64,000 nucleotides of DNA, taken from assembly GCF_017812015.1 (NCBI RefSeq), contig NZ_JADQTN010000001.1, positions 1,652,501 to 1,716,500 of the forward strand. Reading direction: 5' to 3'. The first letter of the stretch is position 1; each line of letters starts with the position of its first letter. Position numbers and translations under genes: made by a program. The stretch is from Pontixanthobacter sp. CEM42. GTDB lineage: Bacteria > Pseudomonadota > Alphaproteobacteria > Sphingomonadales > Sphingomonadaceae. Positions 27,581 to 37,755 of this stretch are shown here, in pieces. The notes under the pieces are model-generated. The model did not search any database and was not told where the DNA came from. It worked only from the letters and a program-made list of their open reading frames with translations.

Positions 27581-27722
27581 CCCCACAGTTCCCCTGTCTG
27601 AACCAAGGTCTATGGGGCTAAATCCAAAACCCGTTTGACTGCCGCCACGCTTTCGCGGATGGTCCTCGTTTACAGAGGCGGGAGGGCCGCCCTTTTGACA
27701 GTTATTTGTTCAGGGATCTGCG

Positions 27723-28982
27723 ATGTTTAAAGCTTGGTTTTCCATTCCCCTTTGGCAACGCGTTATAGGGGCGCTGATACTCGGTATAATTGTCGGCTGG
27801 GCATGGGGCCCAGAGGCAGAGAGCATCAAGATTATTGGCGACATTTTCGTCGCCTTCATCAAAATGCTGGTCGTTCCGCTAATCTTCTTCAGCTTGGTTG
27901 CTGGCGTTGCTTCTATCGGCGACATCCGCAAATTGGGTAGCGTCGGCTGGCGGGCCCTGCTGATCTTCGTGGTCACTGGACAGATGGCGGTTTGGCTGGG
28001 TTTGGGTCTCGGAACGCTGACGCAGCCGGGTTCGGGCGTTGATACCAGTGTGATCGAGATGGATCAGTCGCGGCTGGAAAGAGCGCAGGACGCACAAGAC
28101 AACGCCAAATCGCTATCCGAGATGGTTCTTGAGATCGTTCCCTCCAGTCCGGTCCAGGTCATGGCAGACGTCAACGTTCTGCCGCTGATCGTGTTCTCTC
28201 TGTTGCTAGGCATCGGGATATTGATGGCAAAGGAGGAGGGCGAACCGGTCTTAAAGATATTCGAGTCCGGATCGGTGGTGATGCAGAAGGTCACGATGGT
28301 GGTGATGGAACTAACCCCATTCGGTGTTTTCGCACTTATGGCGTGGGTCGCAGGCACACTGGGTTTTGACGCACTTCAAGCACTCGGGATTTTGGTCCTG
28401 CTGAACTATCTGGGCTGCTTCCTAATCATCGGCTTGATCTACGCAAGCATGATTAAATTCGTTGCGAAGCTGCCAGTCATAGACTTCTTCCGCGGCATCA
28501 TTGATGCAATTGCGGTCAGCTATTCCACCGCCAGTTCCAACGCGACTTTGCCGGTGACACTGCGCTGCGCACGTCGCAATCTGGGTGTCAGCAATTCCGT
28601 GGCAAGCTTCGTGATCTCATTAGGCGCGACGATCAACATGAACGGCACGGCGATGTATCTGGGGCTGGCGACCTTGTTCGGTGCACAAATATTTGGTGTC
28701 GATCTGACATGGGGTGATTATTTCCTGATCTCAGTCTTGGGTACGCTGGGCGCAATCGGCGCGGCCGGCATTCCGGGATCAGGTCTCATCATGATGGCGC
28801 TCGTGTTTGGCGCAGTCGATGTTCCGCTTGAGACAATTGCACTTGTTGCCGGTGTGGACCGGATCATGGACATGATGCGCACCACAACCAATGTCAGCGG
28901 CGATGCTGCTGTCGCGACAACCGTGGCTTCGCTCACAGGCGAGCTCGATCGTGAAGAAATGATCAGCGCTGACGACGTCTAA
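27723..28982 (+). CDS. Dicarboxylate/amino acid:cation symporter (DAACS family)
   Basis: 419 residues with about eight membrane segments and two re-entrant loops: YSTASSNATLPVTLRC (serine-rich loop) and GATINMNGTAMYLG (the NMNGTA motif that binds cation and substrate). The C-terminal GVDRIMDMMRTTTNVSGDA is also typical of GltP/DctA-like carriers. It would import a C4-dicarboxylate or acidic amino acid with Na+ or H+. The upstream 142-bp gap carries TTGACA 27 bases before the ATG. The following hydrolase gene starts 15 bp downstream. Confidence 0.9.
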   Translation: MFKAWFSIPLWQRVIGALILGIIVGWAWGPEAESIKIIGDIFVAFIKMLVVPLIFFSLVAGVASIGDIRKLGSVGWRALLIFVVTGQMAVWLGLGLGTLTQPGSGVDTSVIEMDQSRLERAQDAQDNAKSLSEMVLEIVPSSPVQVMADVNVLPLIVFSLLLGIGILMAKEEGEPVLKIFESGSVVMQKVTMVVMELTPFGVFALMAWVAGTLGFDALQALGILVLLNYLGCFLIIGLIYASMIKFVAKLPVIDFFRGIIDAIAVSYSTASSNATLPVTLRCARRNLGVSNSVASFVISLGATINMNGTAMYLGLATLFGAQIFGVDLTWGDYFLISVLGTLGAIGAAGIPGSGLIMMALVFGAVDVPLETIALVAGVDRIMDMMRTTTNVSGDAAVATTVASLTGELDREEMISADDV

Positions 28983-28997
28983 CCGAGGGCAAAGTAT

Positions 28998-30386
28998 ATG
29001 AAAAAACGTCACATCGCGCTGGGTATCATCGGCGTTCTGGCCGCTGGTGCAGCGGCAACTGCCTATGTTGTCTCGCCGACAATCCATGCAGGCGAAAGCG
29101 GCGAGACGCCCGAATTGGGTCGCACTGGCGACTATGCAGTTGGCACCTTCGTAAAGGACTATGCGCTGCCTGATCGCACACAGATCGGCGGGATGAGCAT
29201 GGTGACCGGCGGCCTCAACGAGAGTGAACGCACGCTGTCGGTTCGTTTCTGGTATCCATCTGAAACTGACACTGCGAGCGAAACAGTCATATACACTCAT
29301 GTGATGAAGCCTCAGGGACAAGACCCCGTTGAAGTGTCCACCAACGGTATCGCCCGCGATGGGACTGCTCCAATTACCGGTGAGAAATTCCCGCTGGTCA
29401 TCATGTCGCATGGCTATCGCGGATGGCGCGAACAGTTCAGCAATCTTGGCGAACACCTCGCGTCGCACGGCTATGTTGTAGCGTCGATCAATCATGCGGA
29501 TATGCCCGCTGATGGGCTTGCTTCACTGGCGATTTCGTTCGGCAATGTGCTGGTCGACCGAACACAAGATCAGCGGCAAGTGCTGAGTGCGATCCAAGAG
29601 CAGGTCGACGCAGGCCAAGACGCACGCTTTGCCTTGATCGACACGGGTAAGACCGGCCTAATCGGCTATTCGATGGGCGGTTATGGCGCACTCGCGACTG
29701 CTGGCGCACCCTACCAGTTCGCCAATGATCCCATGTCCAATATTCCAGCAGATTCGCAGAGGAAGCTGACCGAAGTTTCTGAAAAGGCAGCACCAATAGA
29801 TGCGCTGGTGACCTTCGCACCATGGGGCGGACAGCCAGACAATCGCGCCTGGACGACCGAGGCGCTTGCCAAAATTGAAGCTCCTGTGCTCGTGGTCTCG
29901 GGCAATCAGGATGATGTCGTCAATTTCGATCAGGGCGTTACGTGGCTGTTCAACAACCTCACCGGCGCCGATCGCCATATGCTGGTATTCCGCGAGGCGC
30001 GGCACAACATCGTCGGCAACGATTTCCAAACCTCTACCGATACGGGATTTCAAGCGCTTGAGTTCGTCAAGGAACCCGTCTGGCGCAGCGACCGCTTGAA
30101 CGGCATCAACCAGCATTTCGTAACGGCATTCCTTGATCTGCACTTAAAAGATGACGCAGACAAAGCCAGCTATCTCAATGTCCCAACCATCGACTCCAAT
30201 GGTAGCACTTGGGATGTCGCCTTCCGCGAACAGCTCAATGGTGAGTTCGCCGGACCAAAGCAGGATCAGCATTGGCGCGGTTTTCAACGTCGCTGGGCCC
30301 TGGGGCTGGAAATGCATCGTGCCGTAAAGGGCACCAACGGTATACGCACGGAGCAGACCGGTGCAGAATCGACGAACGGCAAATAA
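28998..30386 (+). CDS. Secreted alpha/beta hydrolase (dienelactone hydrolase/PAF-acetylhydrolase-like)
   Basis: 462 residues. A hydrophobic N-terminus (residues 5-27) acts as signal peptide or anchor. LVIMSHGYRGWREQF gives the HG oxyanion strand, GLIGYSMGGYGAL holds the nucleophile Ser, and APVLVVSGNQDDVVNFDQG and REARHNIVG carry probable catalytic Asp and His. The layout resembles bacterial PAF-acetylhydrolase-like or dienelactone-hydrolase-like esterases. It lies 15 bp after the symporter and may be co-transcribed with it, perhaps releasing a carboxylate that the symporter imports. Confidence 0.75.
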   Translation: MKKRHIALGIIGVLAAGAAATAYVVSPTIHAGESGETPELGRTGDYAVGTFVKDYALPDRTQIGGMSMVTGGLNESERTLSVRFWYPSETDTASETVIYTHVMKPQGQDPVEVSTNGIARDGTAPITGEKFPLVIMSHGYRGWREQFSNLGEHLASHGYVVASINHADMPADGLASLAISFGNVLVDRTQDQRQVLSAIQEQVDAGQDARFALIDTGKTGLIGYSMGGYGALATAGAPYQFANDPMSNIPADSQRKLTEVSEKAAPIDALVTFAPWGGQPDNRAWTTEALAKIEAPVLVVSGNQDDVVNFDQGVTWLFNNLTGADRHMLVFREARHNIVGNDFQTSTDTGFQALEFVKEPVWRSDRLNGINQHFVTAFLDLHLKDDADKASYLNVPTIDSNGSTWDVAFREQLNGEFAGPKQDQHWRGFQRRWALGLEMHRAVKGTNGIRTEQTGAESTNGK

Positions 30387-30580
30387 CATCCGACAGGTGC
30401 ACTCGATTGATGCCGGCTCGTTACTACATAAAATAGGCAGGAAACATCTTCGTTCTTGGGGCGTTAGTGGAGGCAACATGACTTGCGTGTCCGACCATGA
30501 GCCAAAGATCAGGTGTCGTTCAGGCTAGTTTGGTACGCGTACAGCGCAAAAATTGGGAAACTGTGGGGTTCGATAGAATT

Positions 30581-31732
30581 ATGACCAAGACAATTTTCAC
30601 AACCGTCAGCCTCGCCGCTTTAATGTGCGCAGGAACCAGCCTCTCAGCTCAAGCTACTGATAGCGCACCAGCGACCGCGCAGGCTCCAGCAGGGTTTGAG
30701 CAATTTCAACCGAAGCAAAATCGTGTGAGAACCAAGATCGATTATACGATCTGGGACGAAGCACTTAGTGCGCTCGTAGTCCGCATGGGGAAATCCATTC
30801 GCGAAGGTGCCCCTCGGCCGACCGCCAATGTCGGCACACGGCGCATCTATGGTCATGATTCACGATTGCGGCTCGAAGGAAACCGGGTTGGCTTCTCCTT
30901 CTTCAGCGACGAGATCACGCAATCAATCGTCGATTATCGCAAGGATCTAGAGGATACCGCCAATGCGGTTGATATCTCTACACTGAGTAAGAACGAACAA
31001 CTCGCATTTTGGATGAACCTCCACAATGTCGCAATTATAGAGCAGATTGCTGTCGAATATCCGCTGAGCCAGCCTTCGAAGATGAAGATCGGCGATACCG
31101 GACTTCCTCTCGACGAGGCCCCCTTTATCACTGTGCGCGGTGTAAAGATGAGCCCAAAGGATATCCGGACAAAAATCGTCTATCCGAATTGGAAAGACCC
31201 GAAGGTCATTTATGGTTTCTTCCGCGGTGACATTGGTGGTCCGTCGATCCAGCGCGAAGCATACAGCGCGACCAATCTGAATCAGTTGCTTGATCGATCA
31301 GCGAAAGAGTTCATCAACTCGCTTCGCGGCACGGAAAAGTCGGGTAAGACCATGAAAGTCTCCGATATTTTTGCCGAAGCGCAGCCATTCTTCTTCCGGA
31401 ATTGGGCGGTTGATCTGAGAAATCACTACAGCAAGTATGCTGAGGAAGACGTGCAAGAGATCCTAGCTAAAACGACTGACGTTGAAGCCGCTCTGTATGA
31501 GACCGACATTGCAGACTTATCTAACGGCGAACGTGATCCCGAATACGCTTATAAGAGCCCTGATCCCGGGCAAGGCAAGCGTGCCATCGGTATTCCTGCC
31601 GCAATTCAGCGCCTGATGGTCGAGCGCCAGCAAAAAATCGACAAGATCATAAAACGCGGAGACCGCCAAGGTACCGTAACCTTCGTCGATATCGACTTGG
31701 ATGGTGATGGTGAGCCGGTCGAAGTCGAATAA
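30581..31732 (+). CDS. DUF547-domain secreted protein
   Basis: 383 residues from the ATG at 30581, which begins a clear signal peptide (TKTIFTTVSLAALMCAGTSLSAQA). The frame is open back to 30497, but that extension is not signal-like. The central region LSKNEQLAFWMNLHNVAIIEQIAVEYPLSQPSK with the following ITVRGVKMSPKDI is characteristic of DUF547. The C-terminal FVDIDLDGDGEPVEVE ends in a calcium-loop-like DxDxDG string. Function unknown; some DUF547 members are proposed to be papain/transglutaminase-like. Exported to the periplasm. Confidence 0.75.
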   Translation: MTKTIFTTVSLAALMCAGTSLSAQATDSAPATAQAPAGFEQFQPKQNRVRTKIDYTIWDEALSALVVRMGKSIREGAPRPTANVGTRRIYGHDSRLRLEGNRVGFSFFSDEITQSIVDYRKDLEDTANAVDISTLSKNEQLAFWMNLHNVAIIEQIAVEYPLSQPSKMKIGDTGLPLDEAPFITVRGVKMSPKDIRTKIVYPNWKDPKVIYGFFRGDIGGPSIQREAYSATNLNQLLDRSAKEFINSLRGTEKSGKTMKVSDIFAEAQPFFFRNWAVDLRNHYSKYAEEDVQEILAKTTDVEAALYETDIADLSNGERDPEYAYKSPDPGQGKRAIGIPAAIQRLMVERQQKIDKIIKRGDRQGTVTFVDIDLDGDGEPVEVE

Positions 31733-31900
31733 CGAGTTCAGGCTCTAGGCTGCCTACAGCATTCATTCGCACGCTGAACCCAGCGTGCAAATAGGCTTTT
31801 ACTCGTCTGAGTGAACGTAGCTGAGTTGCTACGACATCATGATTTGATTGACCGATAAAGCATCTGTTCGCGCTTTTATCACCTAACGCGCACAAACAAA

Positions 31901-31940
31901 AAGGGCGGCGGCATCTTCCCATGCCACCGCCCTTACTTTT
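31901..31940 (-). terminator. Rho-independent terminator, bidirectional-looking
   Basis: AAGGGCGGCGGCAT (31901-31914) pairs with ATGCCACCGCCCTT (31921-31934) with one mismatch and a 6-base loop. On the minus strand the stem runs into TTTTTG, so it should end the S9 peptidase transcript. On the plus strand it is followed by ACTTTTG and may also stop readthrough from the DUF547 gene. Confidence 0.8.
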
Positions 31941-31954
31941 GTAGTTCTTGAAGA

Positions 31955-33952
31955 TTACAGGCCGTCAGGTCCGCAATCATTCGCCAAGAAGTCCAGCATT
32001 TTCGTGTAGAACGCCTCTTGGTGGTTATACATCAGCGTCCGCGAGAAGTGGTCAGCACCTTCCAGCGTAAGATACTGCGCCGACTTACCGGCTTGTTCCA
32101 TAGCCTTCTTGTAGTCCTTGAAGTTGAAGTACATCACGCGTGCGTCAACATCACCATGCACCATCAGCAGCGGAATATTCGCTTTTGCAACTTCCTTGAT
32201 GGGGTTGATGCCGATAGTTCCGCGGCGCTTGCCCCAATCATCCAGAGCTTTCGGCGTGTTGGAACCACGGCGGTTGAGATAAACTTTCTCTGGGTCAGCA
32301 ACCGCTGCGCCAGCGATAGCACACTGATAGATGTTATCTTCACGCGACGTCGCGACCAGAGCGGCGTAGCCACCGTAGGACCAGCCAAACATTGCAATAC
32401 GATCAGGATCAACGAGACCTTGCTCTACCAGATAGAGCGCACCATCATCCTTATCGTCCTGCATTTTCAGACCATGCTCACCATAGCCCGCGTCAAAGTG
32501 CTCTTTGCCCCAGCCCACTGATATACGATACTGGGGTTGGAGCACCATGTAGCCGGCGTTAGCCAGCAATTGGCCCCACTCGTCATAAGCAATGACTTCG
32601 TTCACGTGAGGGCCGCCATGGGGCAGTACCACCAGTGGGAATGGACCTTCACCCTTCGGTTTAGTCACATAAGCAGGGATAGTCTTACCATCGCGAGCGG
32701 GATAACGGATGTATTCGACTTCCGATAGCTCCGCCTGCTTAACCAACGGGTTGCGGCTACCCAGCTTCGCCATTTTTTCGCCTTGGACTAGCCAATACGA
32801 ACCCGGATCCTGGGGACCGCGGTTCGTGACGATCATGGTTTCGCCATCGCGCGAACGGCTACCAATGCTAATCTGGTGCGAGTAAGGGATTTCGCGCTCG
32901 AGATTCTCGAACAGCTGTTTCTCTTCCATATCGAACCAGTGACGCTCATACTTTTCGCCAGGATAGATTGCAGCAACGAGCTTGTCGTTGCCGGCCCATG
33001 ACATCGAGTGGGTTTGAATGCCCATCACATCCGCATCAGGGTTCGAATAAATCTTCTCGCCGATCTGACCGGTGGTGAAGTCGAACTCATAGAGCCCCGC
33101 TTTGTCTTCACCGCGATTGTCGATGACATAACCTTTGGTCGGGTCTTCCTCGCTGACACCGGCGAAACCATAGACCCCGCCCAACACTCGGTAGAGGTTC
33201 TCGTGGTCGTCAAGATCATAGCGTTCGCCATACTCTTTCCATGACCCATCACCGACAGCCCGGTAATAATAAACAAGCTCATTGGTGCTTGCATCGAGAC
33301 CGGATGTAAAACGTGGGTTGCCATCATTGTCGAAACCGGCGTTGCGGTACTTCTCGCTACCCTTCAGGACCAGCTTGCGCGAACCGGTGCGCAGGTTGAA
33401 ACGATAATAAGATGTAGGACGAAACGCTGCAAAAGGATCGACACCAAGGCCGTCGCCCACAGGGTTTCCGCTTGCCACCAAAACTTCATCTGGATCATTT
33501 GGCAGGTTGTTGACGATGTTAAAGTTGTCAGAGACTTGCGTGAACTTGTTCGTATCCAGATTATACGCATAGGTTACGTAATTGCGAACGTCCTGCTCTG
33601 GACGCTTAACCGACTTGCGGCGAACCTGCCAAGCAGTACCGAAAATGTAGTTATCGCTTACCCAGCGTGCGCTGATAATCTCGGACGGATCAGCATTCAG
33701 ACGCCGAAGCGGCTTGGAGAGGTTCGCGGTTTCGTAAATCTCCATCACATATTCGGTCTCTGCTCCTTCAAGCTTGAGAACGAGCAAGTGCTTGCCGTCG
33801 GGAGATACCTGAACCGTGCTCATCATATCGCGAAGCGACCATGCCTCCACCGGTACGGTGGGCGCTGGTTTCGTTTGAGCAGTAACCGTGCTTCCGGTGA
33901 TCGACATAGCGCCGACCGCTGCAGCCATAAGGGATGCCTTAAAAATTCTCAT
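31955..33952 (-). CDS. S9 family (prolyl oligopeptidase-like) peptidase, secreted
   Basis: 665 residues. A cleavable signal peptide (FKASLMAAAVGAMSITGSTVTAQ) is followed by a beta-propeller region (TVQVSPDGKHLLVLKL and later repeats). A C-terminal alpha/beta hydrolase domain follows with nucleophile Ser in GWSYGGYAAL, Asp in VHGDVDARV and His in EGADHFSR. Exported S9 enzymes cleave peptides, often after Pro or at dipeptides; lasso-peptide isopeptidases of sphingomonads belong to the same superfamily. It lies downstream of a TonB receptor on the same strand, with a terminator between them. Confidence 0.85.
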   Translation of the reverse strand: MRIFKASLMAAAVGAMSITGSTVTAQTKPAPTVPVEAWSLRDMMSTVQVSPDGKHLLVLKLEGAETEYVMEIYETANLSKPLRRLNADPSEIISARWVSDNYIFGTAWQVRRKSVKRPEQDVRNYVTYAYNLDTNKFTQVSDNFNIVNNLPNDPDEVLVASGNPVGDGLGVDPFAAFRPTSYYRFNLRTGSRKLVLKGSEKYRNAGFDNDGNPRFTSGLDASTNELVYYYRAVGDGSWKEYGERYDLDDHENLYRVLGGVYGFAGVSEEDPTKGYVIDNRGEDKAGLYEFDFTTGQIGEKIYSNPDADVMGIQTHSMSWAGNDKLVAAIYPGEKYERHWFDMEEKQLFENLEREIPYSHQISIGSRSRDGETMIVTNRGPQDPGSYWLVQGEKMAKLGSRNPLVKQAELSEVEYIRYPARDGKTIPAYVTKPKGEGPFPLVVLPHGGPHVNEVIAYDEWGQLLANAGYMVLQPQYRISVGWGKEHFDAGYGEHGLKMQDDKDDGALYLVEQGLVDPDRIAMFGWSYGGYAALVATSREDNIYQCAIAGAAVADPEKVYLNRRGSNTPKALDDWGKRRGTIGINPIKEVAKANIPLLMVHGDVDARVMYFNFKDYKKAMEQAGKSAQYLTLEGADHFSRTLMYNHQEAFYTKMLDFLANDCGPDGL

Positions 33953-34003
33953 TATGCGACTCTCTCAATTTCCAATTTCCAAACTACGTGGTGCAATAAC
34001 ACA

Positions 34004-34040
34004 AAAAGCGGCCTCATACCAAATGTATGAGACCGCTTTT
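34004..34040 (-). terminator. Rho-independent terminator of the TonB receptor gene
   Basis: AAAAGCGGCCTCATAC (34004-34019) and GTATGAGACCGCTTTT (34025-34040) form a 16-bp stem with one mismatch and a 5-base loop. On the minus strand the 3' arm reads into TTTTTGTG, a proper U-tract. It separates the receptor from the S9 peptidase gene. Confidence 0.8.
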
Positions 34041-34068
34041 CGCTTAGTTCAATCGAAGTGATCCGAGC

Positions 34069-37000
34069 TTAGAAGCTCTTGTTGATCGAGAAGAAGAATT
34101 CCCGACCATCAAGGTCATAGCCGTTACCAATTGGAGTGTTCGAGATTGCGAACACCTCGTTGCTGTCAACCAACGGTGGAGCTGTATCGAACAGGTTGGT
34201 GATACCAGCACGGATCGTCATGGTCGAATTCGGACGGTAACGCAGTGCCACGGTGTGCACGTAGTAGTCGTCAGCGAAACCAATATCGCGGCAGGTGATA
34301 CCATCACCGGCAACGTTGGCGGTGCCTGCACCGGTACATGTGTCACCCAGGAACCCGGTTCCTTGGTTGCCGAAGGCATCATCGAATGGATCGATACCAT
34401 CAGCTTGTTGCTCAACCGAACCGATGAAGCGTGTCTGCCAGGTGAACTGGACGTCCTCGACTTCAGCGGTGAAGGTTGCACGACCGGTCCAGCTTGGGAA
34501 GCCGAACTCACCAGCATCTTCATCAAAGCTACTAACACCATTATCATCGATAAAGATGTTGCTCCGCTCGATCAGGTGGTTTGCGCGAATGTCCAAGCCG
34601 AGATCAACCAGCGTGCCGAACATCGGAACTTCTTTGCCGAAGAAGGCATTGACGTCGATACCACGGACAGATTCAGAATTCAGGTTAATGAAGCCCGAAT
34701 CGATATCCGAGATCAAGAAACGCGATGCCGGAGCGGCGCCCGTCGTGATCCGGTCGCAGAACTGACTGCGAATACCATCATCCCGTGTGAAGCAATCATT
34801 GATGATGAATTGCGACGAAGGCGTGATAATCGCGCCTTTGATCTTGATGTCGTAGTAGTTGAAGTTGATGTTGACGTCATAGCCGTCGCCGAAAGTCTCT
34901 TCGAACGCGAAACCAGCTGTGATCGACCGTGAGGTTTCTTCATCAAGGGTAAGACTACCGCCCGATGTCGCTTCAGCGCTTACTTGCTGAATGGTGTTCA
35001 GACCTTGCTGATCGATACCAACAGTCGTTGGATCACGGCCTTCACGAATACAGTTCGCAAGCGTTGTTGGATCGCGAGTATCCGTTGCCGCATTGTAAAC
35101 ATTGTTCACAAACGCCGCATCGGGAACCGCGCAAGGATCGAAGATCGTCGGGAAGCCAGACTGGCCAGCCAGGAAGTTCTCACGAAGGTTCGGCGCACGG
35201 AACGACGTACCATAGGTGGCTTTGAACAACAGCGAGCTGATCGGACGCCAACCGGCTTTCACCGAGTAGGTTCCAGCGGTGCCGTAGAACTGCTCGTCAG
35301 TCAGACGACCGGCCAAGTTGATGTTCAATTCTTCCACCCAAGGCTTACCAGCCTGAAGCGGAATATCGAGCTCGCCGTAGATTTCCTTGATGTCTTTGCT
35401 ACCAACAGCACCGCGGTCGGCGAAGAAGCCGAAGAGGAGGCCGTTCGACGCTTCAACCGAAGGTGTCGAGTTGATCCGGTCCTTGCGGTATTCAACACCG
35501 AGCACCGCACCGACTGGGCCAGCAGGCAGTTCGAACAAATTACCTGTAACGAAGCCGTTGATCAGGATCTGCTCATATGTCGTGTCGAAATTACGGAAGC
35601 CGAACAAGTAATCCCGCTCCGCCTGTGAAGCGAAGTCACCGATCGTCGAACCCAAAACGCTAGGAGCGAACAGATTCACCGGCACACAACCTGTTGTCAG
35701 GTCGGGAAGAGCCGCACCTGGATTCGCGAGCGTAGTCGCATCACAAGGCGTGTTACCACCGAAGAAGTCGACGTTATTGTCGTAATCATCGGCAATGCCA
35801 TCACCGTTGTTATCGATTACGCCATCACCGTCGAAATCAGCGGTCGGATCGATACCGATCGCAAATGCCAATTTGTCTTCACGGATACCTTGACGGATCG
35901 ACTTACCTTCTGACCGCGAATAAGTACCTGCGACCTCGAAGGTCCAGCTTGGCGAAATGAATGGCAAATCGCCTTTCACACCAAGTGTACCGCGATACTG
36001 TTCTTGCGTAATATTCACATTGTTCCGATCACCTTGGATGGTGAAAATCGGAGACACTGGCAGCAGGAACCCGGTCGACAGACCACCTGCCACACCGAGA
36101 GACGCACGCAGCGTGTTCTCAGCTGCGCGGCAATCTACGCCGTCTGGGTTGCCAACAAAGTTACAAGGGTTGAACGGGTTCGCACCCGGAACCGATGGGA
36201 AAATTTGCGGCGTACCGGTGTTAGCCAAGAAAATCTCGGCGCGTGTGTAGTTTGCCTCGAAGAACGGCGTGATGTTCGCATCACCAGGGAAGACATACTC
36301 ACCATAGGCCATCACGTTGTACAGCTTTTGCTCACTGATAAACGTCTGGTCGAGGTTTGCCGCGTTGTTGTTCACATTCTGGAAGTCAACATCACGAATG
36401 CCGTCATTGTTCAAGTCCAGATCGATACCGAATGCAGTATTCTCACTGAAGCCCGGGATGCCGGTGTTACCGCCACCTGGGTTACCAAAGTCGGTTGGAT
36501 CGAAGTAGATCGAACCCAAGTTGGTGAAGCCGTTGAAGATACGGCCAGAAATGCCGGAAATCTTACAAGGGCTTTCGGAGATCGAAACGCCAGGTGTCCG
36601 GTTCTGAACAACTGCGTTGCTGCGAACGTCGACCGTACGAATCGAGCCATCATCGCCAAGCTCGTAGTGCGTGTCACACCCTTGAAGGAAGCCACGATCA
36701 CGAAGCTGCACTTCGTCGCGGAACTGATATTCAGCGCCGATACCGAAGAAAGCACGGTCGGTATTGAAGCCGTATGCACCAGAGATCGTGTAGTCTTCAC
36801 CAGCACCTTGCGGGTTGATGTTACCACTCGCGAAAAGCTCTGGACCGTCAAAGTCTTTACGCAGAACGATGTTAACAACACCGGCAACCGCGTCCGAACC
36901 ATAAACCGACGAAGCACCGTCAGTCAGAATGTCATAACGATCAACCAGCGATGCAGGGATCAGGTTGATGGAAGGGTTAGCCGGAGCACCTTCAACACCC

Positions 37001-37443
37001 GCCGGCGCCAGACGGCGGCCATTCAGCAGGAGAAGTGTACGGTCAGCACCGAGGCCGCGAAGGTTGATGGTTTGCGAACCAGGACCGTTGTCGAGAACGA
37101 AACCCTGGAAGGTCGCGTCAATTTGTTGACCGGCAGCAGACTCAGAACGCTGCAACAGCGCAGCGGCGTCGAATTGGCCGGTATCCTGCGCAGCTTCGGT
37201 TGTCAGAACCTGAAGCGGGGAGATGCTCGAATATGTGTCACGCTTAATACGCGAACCCGTAACAACGATCGGATCGTCACTACCTTGGCCAGCCGCGCCA
37301 GTATCGGCAACGTCAACCTGCTCTTCGTCCTCAGTTGCCTCAGGATCAGTATCCTGCGCCATTGCTGGCGCGGACAAAACCATCGCCATTGCTGAGACAG
37401 AGCATGCAAGGCCCTTCAGCGTGTTCTCTTGAAACTTTTTCAT
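34069..37443 (-). CDS. TonB-dependent receptor
   Basis: 1124 residues from the ATG at 37443, which has GGAG 8 bases upstream and begins a signal peptide (FQENTLKGLACSVSAMAMVLSAPAMA). An earlier in-frame start 45 bp upstream is less likely. DDPIVVTGSRIKRD is the usual N-terminal element before the plug (LRGLGADRTLLLLNGRRLAP, SSVYGSDAVAGVVNIVLRKDF), and the barrel ends in SINKSF with a terminal Phe. Extracellular loops hold calcium-loop-like strings (DLDLNNDGIRDVDF, DFDGDGVIDNNGDG). The class resembles receptors for peptides or oligosaccharides found next to secreted peptidases. Ligand unknown. Confidence 0.92.
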   Translation of the reverse strand: MKKFQENTLKGLACSVSAMAMVLSAPAMAQDTDPEATEDEEQVDVADTGAAGQGSDDPIVVTGSRIKRDTYSSISPLQVLTTEAAQDTGQFDAAALLQRSESAAGQQIDATFQGFVLDNGPGSQTINLRGLGADRTLLLLNGRRLAPAGVEGAPANPSINLIPASLVDRYDILTDGASSVYGSDAVAGVVNIVLRKDFDGPELFASGNINPQGAGEDYTISGAYGFNTDRAFFGIGAEYQFRDEVQLRDRGFLQGCDTHYELGDDGSIRTVDVRSNAVVQNRTPGVSISESPCKISGISGRIFNGFTNLGSIYFDPTDFGNPGGGNTGIPGFSENTAFGIDLDLNNDGIRDVDFQNVNNNAANLDQTFISEQKLYNVMAYGEYVFPGDANITPFFEANYTRAEIFLANTGTPQIFPSVPGANPFNPCNFVGNPDGVDCRAAENTLRASLGVAGGLSTGFLLPVSPIFTIQGDRNNVNITQEQYRGTLGVKGDLPFISPSWTFEVAGTYSRSEGKSIRQGIREDKLAFAIGIDPTADFDGDGVIDNNGDGIADDYDNNVDFFGGNTPCDATTLANPGAALPDLTTGCVPVNLFAPSVLGSTIGDFASQAERDYLFGFRNFDTTYEQILINGFVTGNLFELPAGPVGAVLGVEYRKDRINSTPSVEASNGLLFGFFADRGAVGSKDIKEIYGELDIPLQAGKPWVEELNINLAGRLTDEQFYGTAGTYSVKAGWRPISSLLFKATYGTSFRAPNLRENFLAGQSGFPTIFDPCAVPDAAFVNNVYNAATDTRDPTTLANCIREGRDPTTVGIDQQGLNTIQQVSAEATSGGSLTLDEETSRSITAGFAFEETFGDGYDVNINFNYYDIKIKGAIITPSSQFIINDCFTRDDGIRSQFCDRITTGAAPASRFLISDIDSGFINLNSESVRGIDVNAFFGKEVPMFGTLVDLGLDIRANHLIERSNIFIDDNGVSSFDEDAGEFGFPSWTGRATFTAEVEDVQFTWQTRFIGSVEQQADGIDPFDDAFGNQGTGFLGDTCTGAGTANVAGDGITCRDIGFADDYYVHTVALRYRPNSTMTIRAGITNLFDTAPPLVDSNEVFAISNTPIGNGYDLDGREFFFSINKSF

Positions 37444-37755
37444 AATTACTCCGGTTGCGACTTTTAGCGACATTCGAGCGTTTGACACTCCATTACCTGC
37501 TAGTGATTCTCATCGTTTTCTAACGTTGGTAATGGCTTATCGGAGACCCCCAGTCCCTAGATGGTCGGATATCTGCAATAGGCGGCATAGCTTGTCAAAG
37601 CGGTTCACATGAGATTCACACTTTTCAACCTGCTGTTGCGTTAATCACACAGTCATATCCGGCAGGTTCGATGCAATCGTATGCCCCGAGGATCGGAAAA
37701 GCAGCATTGCAGCGATCTTGAAAAAGGAACATAAGAAGAACATAGTGATTCTCTT
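37444..37755. other. 312-bp divergent intergenic region (TonB receptor / imuA)
   Basis: No convincing gene is present. The left part holds the receptor's ribosome-binding site (GGAG near 37451-37454) and leader; the right end holds the LexA box described separately. I see no clear -35/-10 pair for the receptor and no RNA gene. Confidence 0.6.
37727..37741 (+). promoter_or_regulatory. LexA/SOS box of the imuA operon
   Basis: GAAC-ATAAGAA-GAAC is an exact GAAC-N7-GAAC, the reverse complement of the alphaproteobacterial LexA site GTTC-N7-GTTC. It lies 14 bp before the imuA ATG, where bound LexA would block the promoter. The mutasome operon is a known LexA target in this class. Confidence 0.85.

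Noticed and set aside
36004-37395. Long plus-strand frame of 463 codons
   Set aside because: It is antisense to the TonB receptor, which has full domain support; the antisense product has no recognisable motif.
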